From Sphingobacterium griseoflavum (GTDB taxonomy: Bacteria > Bacteroidota > Bacteroidia > Sphingobacteriales > Sphingobacteriaceae): DNA of 64,000 bases. The stretch's first letter is position 1; every line of letters begins with the position of its first letter. Shown here in pieces: positions 31,916-41,624 of this stretch. The stretch is taken from NCBI RefSeq assembly GCF_014653155.1, contig NZ_BNAF01000005.1, forward strand, positions 124,001-188,000, written 5' to 3'. Under the pieces are notes generated by a model. The model was given only the letters and a program-made list of their open reading frames with translations. It had not been told where the DNA came from and did not search any database. Position numbers and translations under genes: made by a program.

Positions 31916-34072
31916 ATGGATAAATTCATACAGCATATTTCACATGTATTCTCAACGCCAATAACCAATCCGGTGTTGGTCTTCACGATTATCCTGACCA
32001 TCATTTTGGTGTCTCCCATTATACTGCGGCCGATAAAGGTTCCCGGTATTATTGGATTGATTCTTTTTGGTGTACTATTCGGGCCACATGGCCTCAACTG
32101 GCTGGCTAAGATCGATAAAGTCACCCTGCAGGGGAATGGTGTAGATGCTATTGACCTTTTTTCGACCATTGGCCTTTTGTACATTATGTTTATCGCAGGG
32201 CTTGAGCTCGATATGAATGAGTTCAAAAAAACAAAAAACAAAAGCCTACTTTTTGGTTTGCTGACCTTTGTAATTCCAATCAGTATTGGTTTTCCGGTCT
32301 GCTATTACCTGCTTAACTACGAACTGCTTCCAAGCATCTTAATAGCTAGTATGTTTGCCACACATACATTGGTTTCTTACCCGATCGTGAACAGCTATGG
32401 TATTTCCAAAAATGAGGCAGTAGCGATCACCATCGGTGGGACTATTCTGACGGATACAGCGGTATTAATTATCCTCGCTATCCTGACTGGTGCGTCACAA
32501 GGAGAAATCAACCAACAATTTTGGGTAACCCTCGGTGTTTCTTTCACGCTGTTTTTGCTGATTATGTTTGGGGTGATTCCGCGGATAGCAAAATGGTTCT
32601 TTCAAAAGATTGAAAGCGAAAAGACGGCACATTATATTTTTGTCTTAGCAGTAGTGTTTTTCGCTGCTTTTTTAGCCGAAATAGCTGGCTTAGAACCTAT
32701 TATCGGAGCCTTTGTTGCCGGTTTGGCCCTAAACAAATTGATCCCACATTCATCCGCGTTGATGAACCGTATCGAGTTTATTGGAAATGCGATATTCATT
32801 CCCTTTTTCTTAATATCTGTAGGGATGATCGTTGATGTAAGTGTGCTTACCAAAGGGCCGATGGCGTTGATCATTGCCGGTACCTTGACATTGGTCGCTG
32901 TAACGGGGAAATTTTTAGCGGCTACGGCAACCAAATTTTTCTTCAAGTATTCCAAAAACCAACGAAATTTAATTTTCGGGCTAAGCAACGCCCATGCTGC
33001 CGCTACGTTAGCCATTATCATGGTGGGGTTTGAAAGGGAAATTATCGATGAAAATGTCCTGAATGGAACGATATTGCTGATATTGATAACCTGTATCATC
33101 GCTTCGATTGTGACCGAAAATGCTTCCCGCCGCATCGTTATGGAGGGGCATCAAGATGATGAGCACGTCGAACATGTCCCAGAACATGAAGAGCGGATCC
33201 TTATTCCCATTGCGAATCTAGCCAGTATGGAACCCATCCTTGACTTTGCCACCCTTGTCAAATCGAAAAAATCACACCACCCGTTGCACATCCTAAGCGT
33301 CGTCGCCGATAACGAACAGGCTGAAATGAATGCCGCAAACGCGCGTAAAAATTTGGATAACATGGCCAAATATGCCTCAGGTTCGGAAACGGAGGTGGAA
33401 CTTTTGACAACAATCGATTTGAATATTGCTAGCGGTATAGGTCGTACATCAAAAGAGCTTTTTGCGGACTGCCTTATTCTGGGCTGGCCGAGTGCGACTT
33501 CCTTTATCGAAAAGATTGTCGGTGAAAAAACGGAAAGTATCTTGAATCGTACGGACGCTAACCTGTTTATGTGCCGACTGGACAAGTCTTTTGTCTCACA
33601 TAAATCCATTGCGCTCTTCGTGCCTCCGCTTGCCGAATCTGAAGTTGGATTTGAATATTGGTTGGAGAAAATGCTGAAATTGGGGCAGGAGCTTTCGTTG
33701 CCGCTACGTTTTGTTTGTAACAGACGAACCGAAGGCGCATTGATGGAGACGCTGACGGCGAGTAAAACGAGTGTCCCCTATGCCTTTGAAAATTATGAGG
33801 ATTGGGACAACATCTACGGACTGGCGGCGTTTAACACGGTAGACGCACTGTTGGTATTTGTGTCTTCACGCTACGGCGAGGTGTCTTACCGCGATGCGTT
33901 GGACGGTTTGGCGAAACGTATAGGGCGTTACTTCAAAAACCAAAATCTGCTCTTGATTTTTCCGAGCAGAAGAGAAAACCAGCACATCGATGACTACGAA
34001 GATGTACAGACTGCCCCAATCTTCCGAAAGATTAGTCGCGAAATAGGAAATATGTTTAATAAGGAAAAGTAA
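31916..34072 (+). CDS. CPA2-family monovalent cation:proton antiporter with C-terminal Usp-like domains
   Basis: 718 residues. The N-terminal ~410 residues form 12-13 membrane helices of the Na+/H+ exchanger (KefB/NapA) family. Landmarks are [20 protein letters not shown], the TDTAV segment of the transport site and [17 protein letters not shown]. From ~430 a soluble region of about 290 residues shows two universal-stress-protein-like units ([32 protein letters not shown] near the end). The family exchanges Na+ or K+ for H+ in the inner membrane. The tail probably regulates transport in response to nucleotide or stress, which is inferred. It is followed after 13 nt by icd. Confidence 0.9.
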   Translation: MDKFIQHISHVFSTPITNPVLVFTIILTIILVSPIILRPIKVPGIIGLILFGVLFGPHGLNWLAKIDKVTLQGNGVDAIDLFSTIGLLYIMFIAGLELDMNEFKKTKNKSLLFGLLTFVIPISIGFPVCYYLLNYELLPSILIASMFATHTLVSYPIVNSYGISKNEAVAITIGGTILTDTAVLIILAILTGASQGEINQQFWVTLGVSFTLFLLIMFGVIPRIAKWFFQKIESEKTAHYIFVLAVVFFAAFLAEIAGLEPIIGAFVAGLALNKLIPHSSALMNRIEFIGNAIFIPFFLISVGMIVDVSVLTKGPMALIIAGTLTLVAVTGKFLAATATKFFFKYSKNQRNLIFGLSNAHAAATLAIIMVGFEREIIDENVLNGTILLILITCIIASIVTENASRRIVMEGHQDDEHVEHVPEHEERILIPIANLASMEPILDFATLVKSKKSHHPLHILSVVADNEQAEMNAANARKNLDNMAKYASGSETEVELLTTIDLNIASGIGRTSKELFADCLILGWPSATSFIEKIVGEKTESILNRTDANLFMCRLDKSFVSHKSIALFVPPLAESEVGFEYWLEKMLKLGQELSLPLRFVCNRRTEGALMETLTASKTSVPYAFENYEDWDNIYGLAAFNTVDALLVFVSSRYGEVSYRDALDGLAKRIGRYFKNQNLLLIFPSRRENQHIDDYEDVQTAPIFRKISREIGNMFNKEK

Positions 34073-34085
34073 ATACGAAGAAGCT

Positions 34086-35348
34086 ATGGAAGCAAAGATT
34101 TCAATACAGAAAACAGGTCAATTAAATGTTCCAGCTACACCGACAATTCCTTTTATCATTGGTGATGGGATAGGGCCTGATATTTGGCGTGCTGCGGTTC
34201 GTGTTTTTGACCAGGCTGTAGCGAAGTCGTATCGAGGCGAGCGTAAGATTGTTTGGAAAGAGGTGCTTGCTGGCGAAAAGGCATTCAACGAAGTCGGTAG
34301 TTGGTTACCAGATGAAACGTTGGCAGCTTTCCGCGATTACTTGGTCGGGATTAAAGGTCCGTTGACTACGCCCACTGGCGGCGGCATACGTTCGCTCAAT
34401 GTAGCGCTAAGAAAATCGTTGGATCTATATGTTTGTTTGAGGCCAACGCATTGGTACGAAGGAGTACCGTCGCCAGTTAAGCATCCCGAACAGGTAGATA
34501 TGGTTATCTTTCGTGAAAATACCGAAGATATCTATGCCGGAATTGAGTTTGCAGCGGGTTCTGTCGAGGCCGACAAAATACAAAGCTTTTTGCAAGAAGA
34601 ACTGCATGTTGATTATGGCTTTTCCGGATCAACTGGCGTGGGTATTAAGCTGGTGTCCGAGGAAGGGTCAAAGCGACTGGTGCGTGCCGCCATCTCGTAT
34701 GCGCTAGACCACCAAAAACCTTCGGTGACGATTGTGCACAAAGGTAATATCATGAAGTTTACGGAAGGGGCCTTTAAACAATGGGGGTTTGAAGTTGCCG
34801 AAACGGAATTTGCGGACCGTACCTACACATGGGGACAATGGGAACGCACCAAAGAACTGCATGGACAGGAAGCTGCCAATGAAGAGCAGAAACAAGCGGA
34901 GCGCGATGGCAAAGTAATCATCAAGGATATGATTGCAGATAATTTTTTACAACAGATTTTACTTGCACCAAGCGATTTTTCGGTTGTCGCAACGCTCAAT
35001 TTAAACGGCGATTACATCTCGGATGCTTTGGCTGCCATGGTGGGCGGAATAGGTATTGCGCCAGGTGCTAATATAAATTATGCCACCGGACATGCCATTT
35101 TCGAGGCGACCCATGGTACTGCGCCCCGTTTTGCGGACACCGACAGCATGAATCCTTCCTCGGTTATTTTAAGTGGTGCCATGATGTTGGACTATATAGG
35201 CTGGAATGAAGCTGCTTCCGCCATCCGACAGGCCTTGGCCGAAACGATAAAAAAGCGTACTGTCACCATCGATTTTTATAATTTGATGAAAGATGCTACG
35301 TTGTTGAAGACAAGTGCATTTGCAGATGCTATTATAGCTAAACTTTAA
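34086..35348 (+). CDS. icd: NADP-dependent isocitrate dehydrogenase
   Basis: 420 residues, the length of the homodimeric bacterial type. It oxidises isocitrate to 2-oxoglutarate in the TCA cycle. Key sites are GDGIGPDIW, the isocitrate-binding and regulatory serine region [20 protein letters not shown], the substrate arginine region [14 protein letters not shown], the metal-site [20 protein letters not shown] and the nucleotide motif [10 protein letters not shown]. The last matches the NADP-binding pattern. Arrangement after the CPA2 antiporter with 13-nt spacing suggests cotranscription. Confidence 0.95.
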   Translation: MEAKISIQKTGQLNVPATPTIPFIIGDGIGPDIWRAAVRVFDQAVAKSYRGERKIVWKEVLAGEKAFNEVGSWLPDETLAAFRDYLVGIKGPLTTPTGGGIRSLNVALRKSLDLYVCLRPTHWYEGVPSPVKHPEQVDMVIFRENTEDIYAGIEFAAGSVEADKIQSFLQEELHVDYGFSGSTGVGIKLVSEEGSKRLVRAAISYALDHQKPSVTIVHKGNIMKFTEGAFKQWGFEVAETEFADRTYTWGQWERTKELHGQEAANEEQKQAERDGKVIIKDMIADNFLQQILLAPSDFSVVATLNLNGDYISDALAAMVGGIGIAPGANINYATGHAIFEATHGTAPRFADTDSMNPSSVILSGAMMLDYIGWNEAASAIRQALAETIKKRTVTIDFYNLMKDATLLKTSAFADAIIAKL

Positions 35349-35369
35349 TTTGTCAAGCGGTAGCATAGC

Positions 35370-35627
35370 ATGGATATAGAAGACTTGCCTACAATCGTGC
35401 GAAAATCTGCGATCTTAAGCGATAGCGAAAAGCTGATGCTTGCAACGGTAGATACCCTGCCTGATGAGGACGAGATCGATCAGGTTAGAGCTTTGCCTGA
35501 AATACGCGAGCTGCTTCAATCGTTTATCGGCGATGAACATACTCGAAATACGCATTTGCAACTAAAGGCAAGCGCTTACCTTCAGGCGCAAGATTTGCAG
35601 ATGGCTTGGAAGGTTTTACTCCTTTAG
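35370..35627 (+). CDS. small acidic protein of unknown function, downstream of icd
   Basis: 85 residues, beginning MDIEDLPTIVRKSAILSDSE, 21 nt after the icd stop. It is acidic and almost wholly alpha-helical by pattern, with no signal peptide or membrane segment. I do not recognise a family. Tight linkage to icd and clean start and stop context suggest a real gene cotranscribed with it. Confidence 0.65.
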   Translation: MDIEDLPTIVRKSAILSDSEKLMLATVDTLPDEDEIDQVRALPEIRELLQSFIGDEHTRNTHLQLKASAYLQAQDLQMAWKVLLL

Positions 35628-35662
35628 AAACCCAAGAATGACTTTAAAGCGGAACGCGTTGG

Positions 35663-36703
35663 TTAGCTATGGAGCGATCTTGCTGACTTGCGATTTGTCG
35701 ACTCCCTCGCAAGGAGTATAGGCTTTAATACCACCGGTTCCATCTCCTTGTCGTCGCTATCCTTCCGTTCTATGATTTTCAGGAATAGCTTCGCACACTC
35801 TTTGCCCATTTGTATGGCCTGTTGATCAATCGTGGAAAGGCTAGGGATAATGTGTTCCGAAAAATTTTGGTTTGCAAAGCCAATGACACCAATAGTTGGC
35901 GGCGTTATTTGGTGCTCGTGGAGCGCTTTGATAATACCTAAAGCTACGTAATCATCCCCTCCAATGATTGCATCCGGCCTTTCTTTCAAACGCAACAGTT
36001 GATGTGTGCCGAGATACCCGCCATCCACGGTCAGTTCTCCAAAAATGGCGTAGGCAGCATGCGCTTCAAGGCCAGCTTCTTCCAGTGCTTTTTGATAACC
36101 ATCATATCGTTCTTTAAAAATTTTTATATGATGTTTCGTTGTGATATAGGCAATCTTTTTGTAACCCTGATCAAGCAAGTGCTTGGTGGCCATATAGCCC
36201 GCTAGCTCATCGTCAATTTTTACGACTGGTACAAGCAGATCATCATGCGTACGGTCAAAAATAATTAACGGCTTGCCCTCCTCCTTCACTTTCCCAAGGT
36301 GAGACAGATCCTGTGTTTCCAATGACAACGAAGCTATGATACCATCTACTTGCGCTTCTAGAAGTGTCGATATACCATTTTTTTCCGATTCTAAAGACTC
36401 ATTTGTTTGATAAAGCAGGATACTGTATCCAAACGACTTGAGATATTTTTCCAACGAATGGATAACGGATGCGAAAAACTGGATCTGCGCACTGGGCAGA
36501 AGCACACCAATAATAAATGTTTTTCCAGAAGTGAGCGACGATGCCACCTTATTCGGACGGTAATTTAATTTCTTTGCCATCTCCAAAACGGATTCACGGG
36601 TGCGCTCGCTGATAGTCGAGATGTTGTTTAATGCTCGGGATACAGTGGATACCGTAATGTTAAGTTCCTTTGCAATATCGTAGATGGTAGTTTTCTTTGC
36701 CAA
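35663..36703 (-). CDS. LacI-family repressor of the xylose operon
   Basis: The start is taken at a TTG at 36703 (346 residues), because the protein then begins (M)AKKTTIYDIAKELNITVSTV, the canonical LacI N-terminus. An ATG 60 bp further up would put its start inside the operator. The HTH is at ~6-26 (DIAKELNITVSTVSRALNNI), and the hinge (NKVASSLTSG) leads to a sugar-binding domain to the end. It is transcribed divergently from xylB, and the palindrome at 36758-36773 lies between them. The regulator most probably represses the xyl genes and releases on binding xylose or a related sugar. Regulator identity is inferred from position. Confidence 0.88.
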   Translation of the reverse strand: MAKKTTIYDIAKELNITVSTVSRALNNISTISERTRESVLEMAKKLNYRPNKVASSLTSGKTFIIGVLLPSAQIQFFASVIHSLEKYLKSFGYSILLYQTNESLESEKNGISTLLEAQVDGIIASLSLETQDLSHLGKVKEEGKPLIIFDRTHDDLLVPVVKIDDELAGYMATKHLLDQGYKKIAYITTKHHIKIFKERYDGYQKALEEAGLEAHAAYAIFGELTVDGGYLGTHQLLRLKERPDAIIGGDDYVALGIIKALHEHQITPPTIGVIGFANQNFSEHIIPSLSTIDQQAIQMGKECAKLFLKIIERKDSDDKEMEPVVLKPILLARESTNRKSARSLHS

Positions 36704-36726
36704 AATGAATCTGTTTTTCGAAATAT

Positions 36727-36758
36727 TTTGTAAATATAAAATTTTATAAATAATTTTA
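36727..36758 (+). promoter_or_regulatory. promoter of the xyl operon
   Basis: TTTG at 36727-36730, a 20-nt spacer and TAATTTTA at 36751-36758 (one mismatch to TAnnTTTG). It abuts the operator 36758-36773, so the transcription start would lie inside the palindrome. Confidence 0.6.
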
Positions 36759-36773
36759 TGCAAGCGGTTGCAT
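36758..36773. promoter_or_regulatory. LacI-type operator of the xyl operon
   Basis: ATGCAAGCGGTTGCAT: perfect 6-bp arms around a central GCGG with the CG pair in the centre, the classical symmetric form bound by LacI-family dimers (TGCAAnCGnTTGCA). It lies between the divergent repressor and xylB, 17 nt before the xylB start codon. Confidence 0.85.
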
Positions 36774-36790
36774 TTACACCAATTGTATAT

Positions 36791-38278
36791 ATGTTATTAT
36801 TAGGAATAGATTTAGGAACGTCATCGATCAAAGTTTCGGTTGTAGACGCTCAAACGAATGAGCGGGTTGTTGCAGCGCAATATCCAGAAGTGGAAGCACC
36901 GATTCTTTCTGATAGGCCAGGTTGGGCTGAGCAAGATCCACGTAGCTGGTGGGAATACACGAAGTTAGCAATACAGAAAGCACACCGTTCTGGATTATAC
37001 GATCCGCAGACCATCGGTGCGATAGGTATCGCTTATCAGATGCATGGATTGGTGCTGGTCGATGATCAACAGCAGCCGCTGCGAAACGCAATTATTTGGT
37101 GCGACAGCAGGGCTGTAGAGGTTGGGAATCGCGCGATGGAGGATCTGCAGCACGCAGGCTTTCTTGCCAGCCACCTGAATTCGCCCGGTAATTTCACCGC
37201 CTCGAAATTAGCTTGGGTAAAGGAAAACGAACCAGAGATTTATGCCAAGGTGCATAAATTTATGCTACCGGGAGATTACCTAAGCATGTGTTTAACAGGG
37301 GATATCAATTCCAACGTCAGTTCGATTTCGGAAGGTGTACTTTGGGATTTCCAAACCAATAGCCTATCTCGCACCTTACTTGACTACTATGATATCGATG
37401 AGGCGCTGGTGCCGGAGCTACGTCCCGTGTTCTCCAGCTATGGGCGCTTACGTCCGGAAGTGGCTCAAGAACTAGGTCTTTCTGCGCAGGTTTCGGTAAA
37501 CTACAAAGCAGGCGATCAACCCAACAATGCCTTGTCGCTTAATGTGTTGGAGCCTGGTGAGGTAGCAGCTACTGCGGGAACATCGGGCGTTATCTATGCC
37601 GTAACGGACGCCTTATTGTATGATCGAGAATCGCGCGTAAATACCTTCGCCCATGTAAATCATCAAAAAGAAAACCCGAATTTAGGTGTGCTCCTCTGTA
37701 TCAACGGAACCGGCATACAAAACAGTTGGATTAAAAAGATATCTGCCAGCGGATATGACTATGATCAAATAAATCAGGAAGCAGCCGCCATACCCATTGG
37801 ATCAGACGGTGTTCGTATCCTTCCGTTTGGAAATGGAGCAGAACGCATGCTCAAAAATAAGACGGTGCATGCGCATATTGAAAACCTGGATTTTATCAGG
37901 CATGGTGAAGCGCATCTTTGGCGTGCGGCTCAAGAAGGTATCGCATTTTCCTTCCGCTATGGTCTCGATATTTTGCGGGATAATGGCTTGCATCCTAAAG
38001 TTGTTAAGGCTGGTTATGCAAATCTTTTCTTAAGCCCGGTTTTTCAGCAGTCGTTTGCAGGCGTAACCGGAGTGTCGGTGGAGCTGTACGATAACGATGG
38101 CAGTGTCGGAGCGGCGTTAGGTGCTGGCCTGGGCCTGGGAGTTTATCGTTCTCGGAACGAAGCTTTTGTGGGTTTAAAGAGTCGCGCTACAGTTGCCCCG
38201 AAAGCGGTGGAGCGATATGAAGATCTTTATCAGCAATGGAAACAAAGTTTAATGTATAAACTATCAAATTTAATATAA
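36791..38278 (+). CDS. xylB: xylulokinase
   Basis: 495 residues from the ATG at 36791. An ATG at 36758 would begin within the operator and is not used. It is an FGGY-family carbohydrate kinase: MLLLGIDLGTSSIKVSVVD is the N-terminal phosphate-binding motif; GIAYQMHGLVLVDD and IIWCDSRAV contain sugar contacts; the C-terminal domain has AGYANLFLSPVFQQSFA and the adenosine-site GSVGAALGAGLG. It phosphorylates D-xylulose to xylulose 5-phosphate in the cytosol, the second step of xylose catabolism, and its gene joins xylA without a gap. Confidence 0.95.
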   Translation: MLLLGIDLGTSSIKVSVVDAQTNERVVAAQYPEVEAPILSDRPGWAEQDPRSWWEYTKLAIQKAHRSGLYDPQTIGAIGIAYQMHGLVLVDDQQQPLRNAIIWCDSRAVEVGNRAMEDLQHAGFLASHLNSPGNFTASKLAWVKENEPEIYAKVHKFMLPGDYLSMCLTGDINSNVSSISEGVLWDFQTNSLSRTLLDYYDIDEALVPELRPVFSSYGRLRPEVAQELGLSAQVSVNYKAGDQPNNALSLNVLEPGEVAATAGTSGVIYAVTDALLYDRESRVNTFAHVNHQKENPNLGVLLCINGTGIQNSWIKKISASGYDYDQINQEAAAIPIGSDGVRILPFGNGAERMLKNKTVHAHIENLDFIRHGEAHLWRAAQEGIAFSFRYGLDILRDNGLHPKVVKAGYANLFLSPVFQQSFAGVTGVSVELYDNDGSVGAALGAGLGLGVYRSRNEAFVGLKSRATVAPKAVERYEDLYQQWKQSLMYKLSNLI

Positions 38279-39607
38279 ATGGACATTTTAGTAGGAAATC
38301 AAACGTATTTTAAGGAGATCGGACAAATCAAGTATGAAGGTCCTGATTCGGATAACCCGTTAGCCTTTCGCTGGTATGATGCATCACGTGTGGTAGCAGG
38401 AAAGACGATGGCTGAACATTTCAAATTCGCCTGTGCTTATTGGCATTCGTTTAACGGCAACGGTTCGGACCCCTTTGGTGGACCGACACTTTTCTTTCCA
38501 TGGGATAAAAAAAATGGTATCATCGACCGTGCCAAAGATAAAATGGATGCTGCCTTTGAATTCATGACAAAGATGCAACTTCCTTATTACTGTTTTCACG
38601 ACGTGGATCTTGTTGACTTTACGGATAATGTATTAGAAAATGAGGACAATTTGGCTGAGATCGTCGCTTATGCGAAGGAAAAGCAGCGGTTAAGTGGTAT
38701 TAAGCTATTGTGGGGGACAGCCAATCTGTTTAGTCATCATCGATACATGAACGGTGCATCTACAAACCCGGATTTTCATGTGTTGGCACATGGTGGTGCG
38801 CAGGTTAAAGCCGCGTTGGACGCCACCATCGCACTTGGGGGCGAGAATTATGTGTTTTGGGGTGGTCGTGAAGGATACATGTCCCTGTTGAATACCAACA
38901 TGAAGCGCGAACAGGAGCATCTCGCTCGTTTCCTTCATCTTTCTAAAGATTATGCACGTAAAAATGGATTTACGGGTACTTTTTTTATCGAACCGAAGCC
39001 CTGCGAGCCGACCAAGCACCAGTATGATTTTGATGCGGCCACCGTGATCGGTTTCTTGCAGAAGTACGATCTGCTGGGGGATTTCAAGTTGAATTTGGAA
39101 GTGAACCATGCCACGTTGGCCGGACATACGTTCCAGCACGAACTGCAGGTTGCCGCAGATGCGGGATTATTGGGATCAATCGATGCCAATCGCGGCGATT
39201 CGCAAAACGGTTGGGACACCGATCAGTTTCCGACCGATTTAAATGAGTTGACCGAATCCTTACTGATCATTTTGGAGGCTGGTGGTTTGCAGGGCGGCGG
39301 TGTGAATTTCGATGCGAAAATTCGAAGAAATTCAACTGATCCAACCGATTTGTTCTACGCCCATATTGGCGGCATGGATAATTTTGCGCGCGCCTTGGTT
39401 ATTGCGGATAATATCCTCCAAAAATCGGACTATAAGAAAATTCGTGCCGAACGTTATGCGAGTTTTGATACCGGCGCGGGGGCCGAGTACGAAAAAGGTA
39501 ACCTTACACTCGAAAACCTTCGTGACTTTGCCGTAGAACATGGTGAACCTGCGCGTATAAGTGGCAGACAGGAATATTTGGAAAATTTAATCAATAGATA
39601 TATTTAA
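38279..39607 (+). CDS. xylA: xylose isomerase
   Basis: 442 residues, the larger class II form. It converts D-xylose to D-xylulose. The start codon directly follows the xylB stop. Active-site features are [10 protein letters not shown] (catalytic His107 and Asp110), the metal ligands in [16 protein letters not shown] and [15 protein letters not shown], and the C-terminal metal site [10 protein letters not shown]. The Bacteroidota enzyme type with [11 protein letters not shown] is recognisable. No signal peptide. Confidence 0.96.
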   Translation: MDILVGNQTYFKEIGQIKYEGPDSDNPLAFRWYDASRVVAGKTMAEHFKFACAYWHSFNGNGSDPFGGPTLFFPWDKKNGIIDRAKDKMDAAFEFMTKMQLPYYCFHDVDLVDFTDNVLENEDNLAEIVAYAKEKQRLSGIKLLWGTANLFSHHRYMNGASTNPDFHVLAHGGAQVKAALDATIALGGENYVFWGGREGYMSLLNTNMKREQEHLARFLHLSKDYARKNGFTGTFFIEPKPCEPTKHQYDFDAATVIGFLQKYDLLGDFKLNLEVNHATLAGHTFQHELQVAADAGLLGSIDANRGDSQNGWDTDQFPTDLNELTESLLIILEAGGLQGGGVNFDAKIRRNSTDPTDLFYAHIGGMDNFARALVIADNILQKSDYKKIRAERYASFDTGAGAEYEKGNLTLENLRDFAVEHGEPARISGRQEYLENLINRYI

Positions 39608-39654
39608 TTTTTGAGATCTTTTGCTACCTTAGCTGCATTGATCAAATAAACCGT

Positions 39655-41337
39655 ATGAATAATATACTATCGACCAAAGATTATTTGGTGTTTCTCGTTT
39701 ACTTTGTTATCGTTGCTGCATATGGCATTTGGGTGTACAATAAAAAGCGGTCCCGCGTTATAGGTGGTGATTCAAAAGATTACTTTTTGGCCGAAGGTTC
39801 GTTGACTTGGTGGGCCATTGGCGCATCCTTGATCGCTTCCAATATTTCTGCCGAACAGTTTATCGGAATGAGTGGTTCTGGCTTTAAGATGGGCCTCGCG
39901 ATTGCCACTTACGAGTGGATGGCTGCCATTACGTTAATCATTGTTGCCGTATTTTTTATACCGGTTTACCTGAAGAATAAGATCTTCACGATGCCGCAAT
40001 TTCTGAACAAGCGGTACAATGGGACGGTGGCGATGATCATGGCTGTCTTTTGGTTGATGCTTTATGTGGTCGTTAACTTGACATCCATCCTTTACCTCGG
40101 CGCGTTGGCGGTAAGTAGTATTTCCGGGTTTAGTATAGAGCTTTGTATGTATGCCATTGCGGTATTCGCAGTGATCATCACCCTGGGGGGCATGAAGGTG
40201 ATCGGGTACACCGATGTTATCCAAGTATTCTTTCTCATATTGGGTGGGCTTGCTACCACCTACTTGGCACTGGATTTGGTTTCTCAGCACTATGGCGGTG
40301 AAGGTGTGATCAATGGCTACGGTATTATGGTCAACAAGGCTTCGGAGCATTTTCACATGATCCTTAAAACAGATAACGAAAATTATCTGGATTTACCTGG
40401 CCTGTCGGTCTTGATCGGAGGTATGTGGATCGTAAACCTGAACTACTGGGGCTGTAACCAATATATCACGCAACGTGCACTGGGCGCGGATTTAAAGACG
40501 GCTCGGAATGGACTGCTGTTTGCCGCTTTCCTGAAGCTTTTGATGCCGATCATTGTGGTGTTGCCAGGGATCGCTGCTTATGTGCTTTGGAAAGACGGGT
40601 TATTTCAAACCGAAATGTTGCAAGGTGGTGAAGTAAACCCTGATAGGGCATATCCGGTATTGTTGAACCTGTTGCCTGCCGGTCTGAAGGGCTTATCTTT
40701 TGCGGCACTTACGGCAGCAGTTGTGGCCTCTTTAGCGGGTAAAGCAAACAGTATAGCTACGATCTTTTCCCTTGATATCTATCAAAAGGTGTTCAATAGA
40801 ACAGCAAGCGAACGTCAATTGGTGAATACGGGTAAGATTACGATTATCATATCAATGATTTTGGCAGTCTTGATTGCGCCGCACTTGGGTATAGATAAAA
40901 AAGGTGGTTTTCAGTATATCCAAGAATATACCGGTTTTGTTTCTCCGGGTATCTTTGCGATGTTTATCTTAGGCTTTTTCTGGAAGAAGGCGACGCCGAA
41001 TGCGGCACTTTTTGCCACAATTGGCGGATTTTTACTGTCCGTTTGCTTTAAATTCTTGCCCACGGTCGTCGATTTATCATTCCTGAGCAGCACTGGGTTT
41101 TCGGTGTTAAGCCCTGTGAGTGGTCTATACGAGATTCCTTTTTTGGATCGGATGGGCTTTGTCTTCATCATCTGTATTGTCGGCATGTACCTGATCAGTG
41201 TTATCGAAACGTCTCGCGGTGTAGTGCCCAATGGTTTGGAAGTCGATACCAAAATGTTCAAAGCACACCCTGGATTTGTTGCCGGCGCCCTTGGGGTAGC
41301 GATTGCTACAGCCGTTCTGTATGCAATCTATTGGTAA
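39655..41337 (+). CDS. sodium/sugar symporter of the SSS family, probable xylose uptake
   Basis: 560 residues with 13-14 membrane segments, starting DYLVFLVYFVIVAAYGIWVY. SSS landmarks are GGDSKDYFLAEGSLTWWAIG and SLIASNISAEQFIGMSGSGF. The family couples sugar import to Na+ flow across the inner membrane. It is 47 nt after xylA in the same direction and before a strong terminator, so xylose or xyloside import is the natural role. It resembles SGLT-type proteins often paired with xylose operons in Bacteroidota. Confidence 0.92.
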   Translation: MNNILSTKDYLVFLVYFVIVAAYGIWVYNKKRSRVIGGDSKDYFLAEGSLTWWAIGASLIASNISAEQFIGMSGSGFKMGLAIATYEWMAAITLIIVAVFFIPVYLKNKIFTMPQFLNKRYNGTVAMIMAVFWLMLYVVVNLTSILYLGALAVSSISGFSIELCMYAIAVFAVIITLGGMKVIGYTDVIQVFFLILGGLATTYLALDLVSQHYGGEGVINGYGIMVNKASEHFHMILKTDNENYLDLPGLSVLIGGMWIVNLNYWGCNQYITQRALGADLKTARNGLLFAAFLKLLMPIIVVLPGIAAYVLWKDGLFQTEMLQGGEVNPDRAYPVLLNLLPAGLKGLSFAALTAAVVASLAGKANSIATIFSLDIYQKVFNRTASERQLVNTGKITIIISMILAVLIAPHLGIDKKGGFQYIQEYTGFVSPGIFAMFILGFFWKKATPNAALFATIGGFLLSVCFKFLPTVVDLSFLSSTGFSVLSPVSGLYEIPFLDRMGFVFIICIVGMYLISVIETSRGVVPNGLEVDTKMFKAHPGFVAGALGVAIATAVLYAIYW

Positions 41338-41355
41338 TAAAGAGTCAGAAAAAGA

Positions 41356-41405
41356 ATATACAACAAAGGAGTTTGACCTGCTGGGCAAACTCCTTTGTTG
41401 TATAT
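41356..41405 (+). terminator. terminator of the xyl operon
   Basis: A 20-bp perfect stem (41356-41375 with 41386-41405) and 10-nt loop lie just after the symporter stop. The T-rich stretch is within the right arm rather than after it, so it may also stabilise the mRNA end. Confidence 0.75.
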
Positions 41406-41530
41406 TAGCCTATTTTATAAACATTAAACATATCCGTCGCTGGATTTGCTCAGTATCTCGCTAAAGGTACAGAAGTATTGGATATGGGAAGGTTCCTTTG
41501 CTGAACATCCTTCCGTGTACTGGTATGAAA

Positions 41531-41605
41531 AAGGAAGAAATCTAGACGACGTTTCCGGCAATTGTTTGTAGCTCAGGCTCCGTCGCTTTAGATTTCTCCT
41601 TCCTT
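41531..41605 (-). terminator. imperfect inverted repeat after the SusD gene
   Basis: Left arm 41531-41550 and right arm 41582-41605 share AAGGA, AGAAATCTA and CGAC blocks with a 3-nt insertion on the right. On the minus strand it lies after the SusD stop and ends in a short T run, so it is a possible terminator. Confidence 0.5.
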
Positions 41606-41624
41606 ATTTCTTCACGAGTAGATT

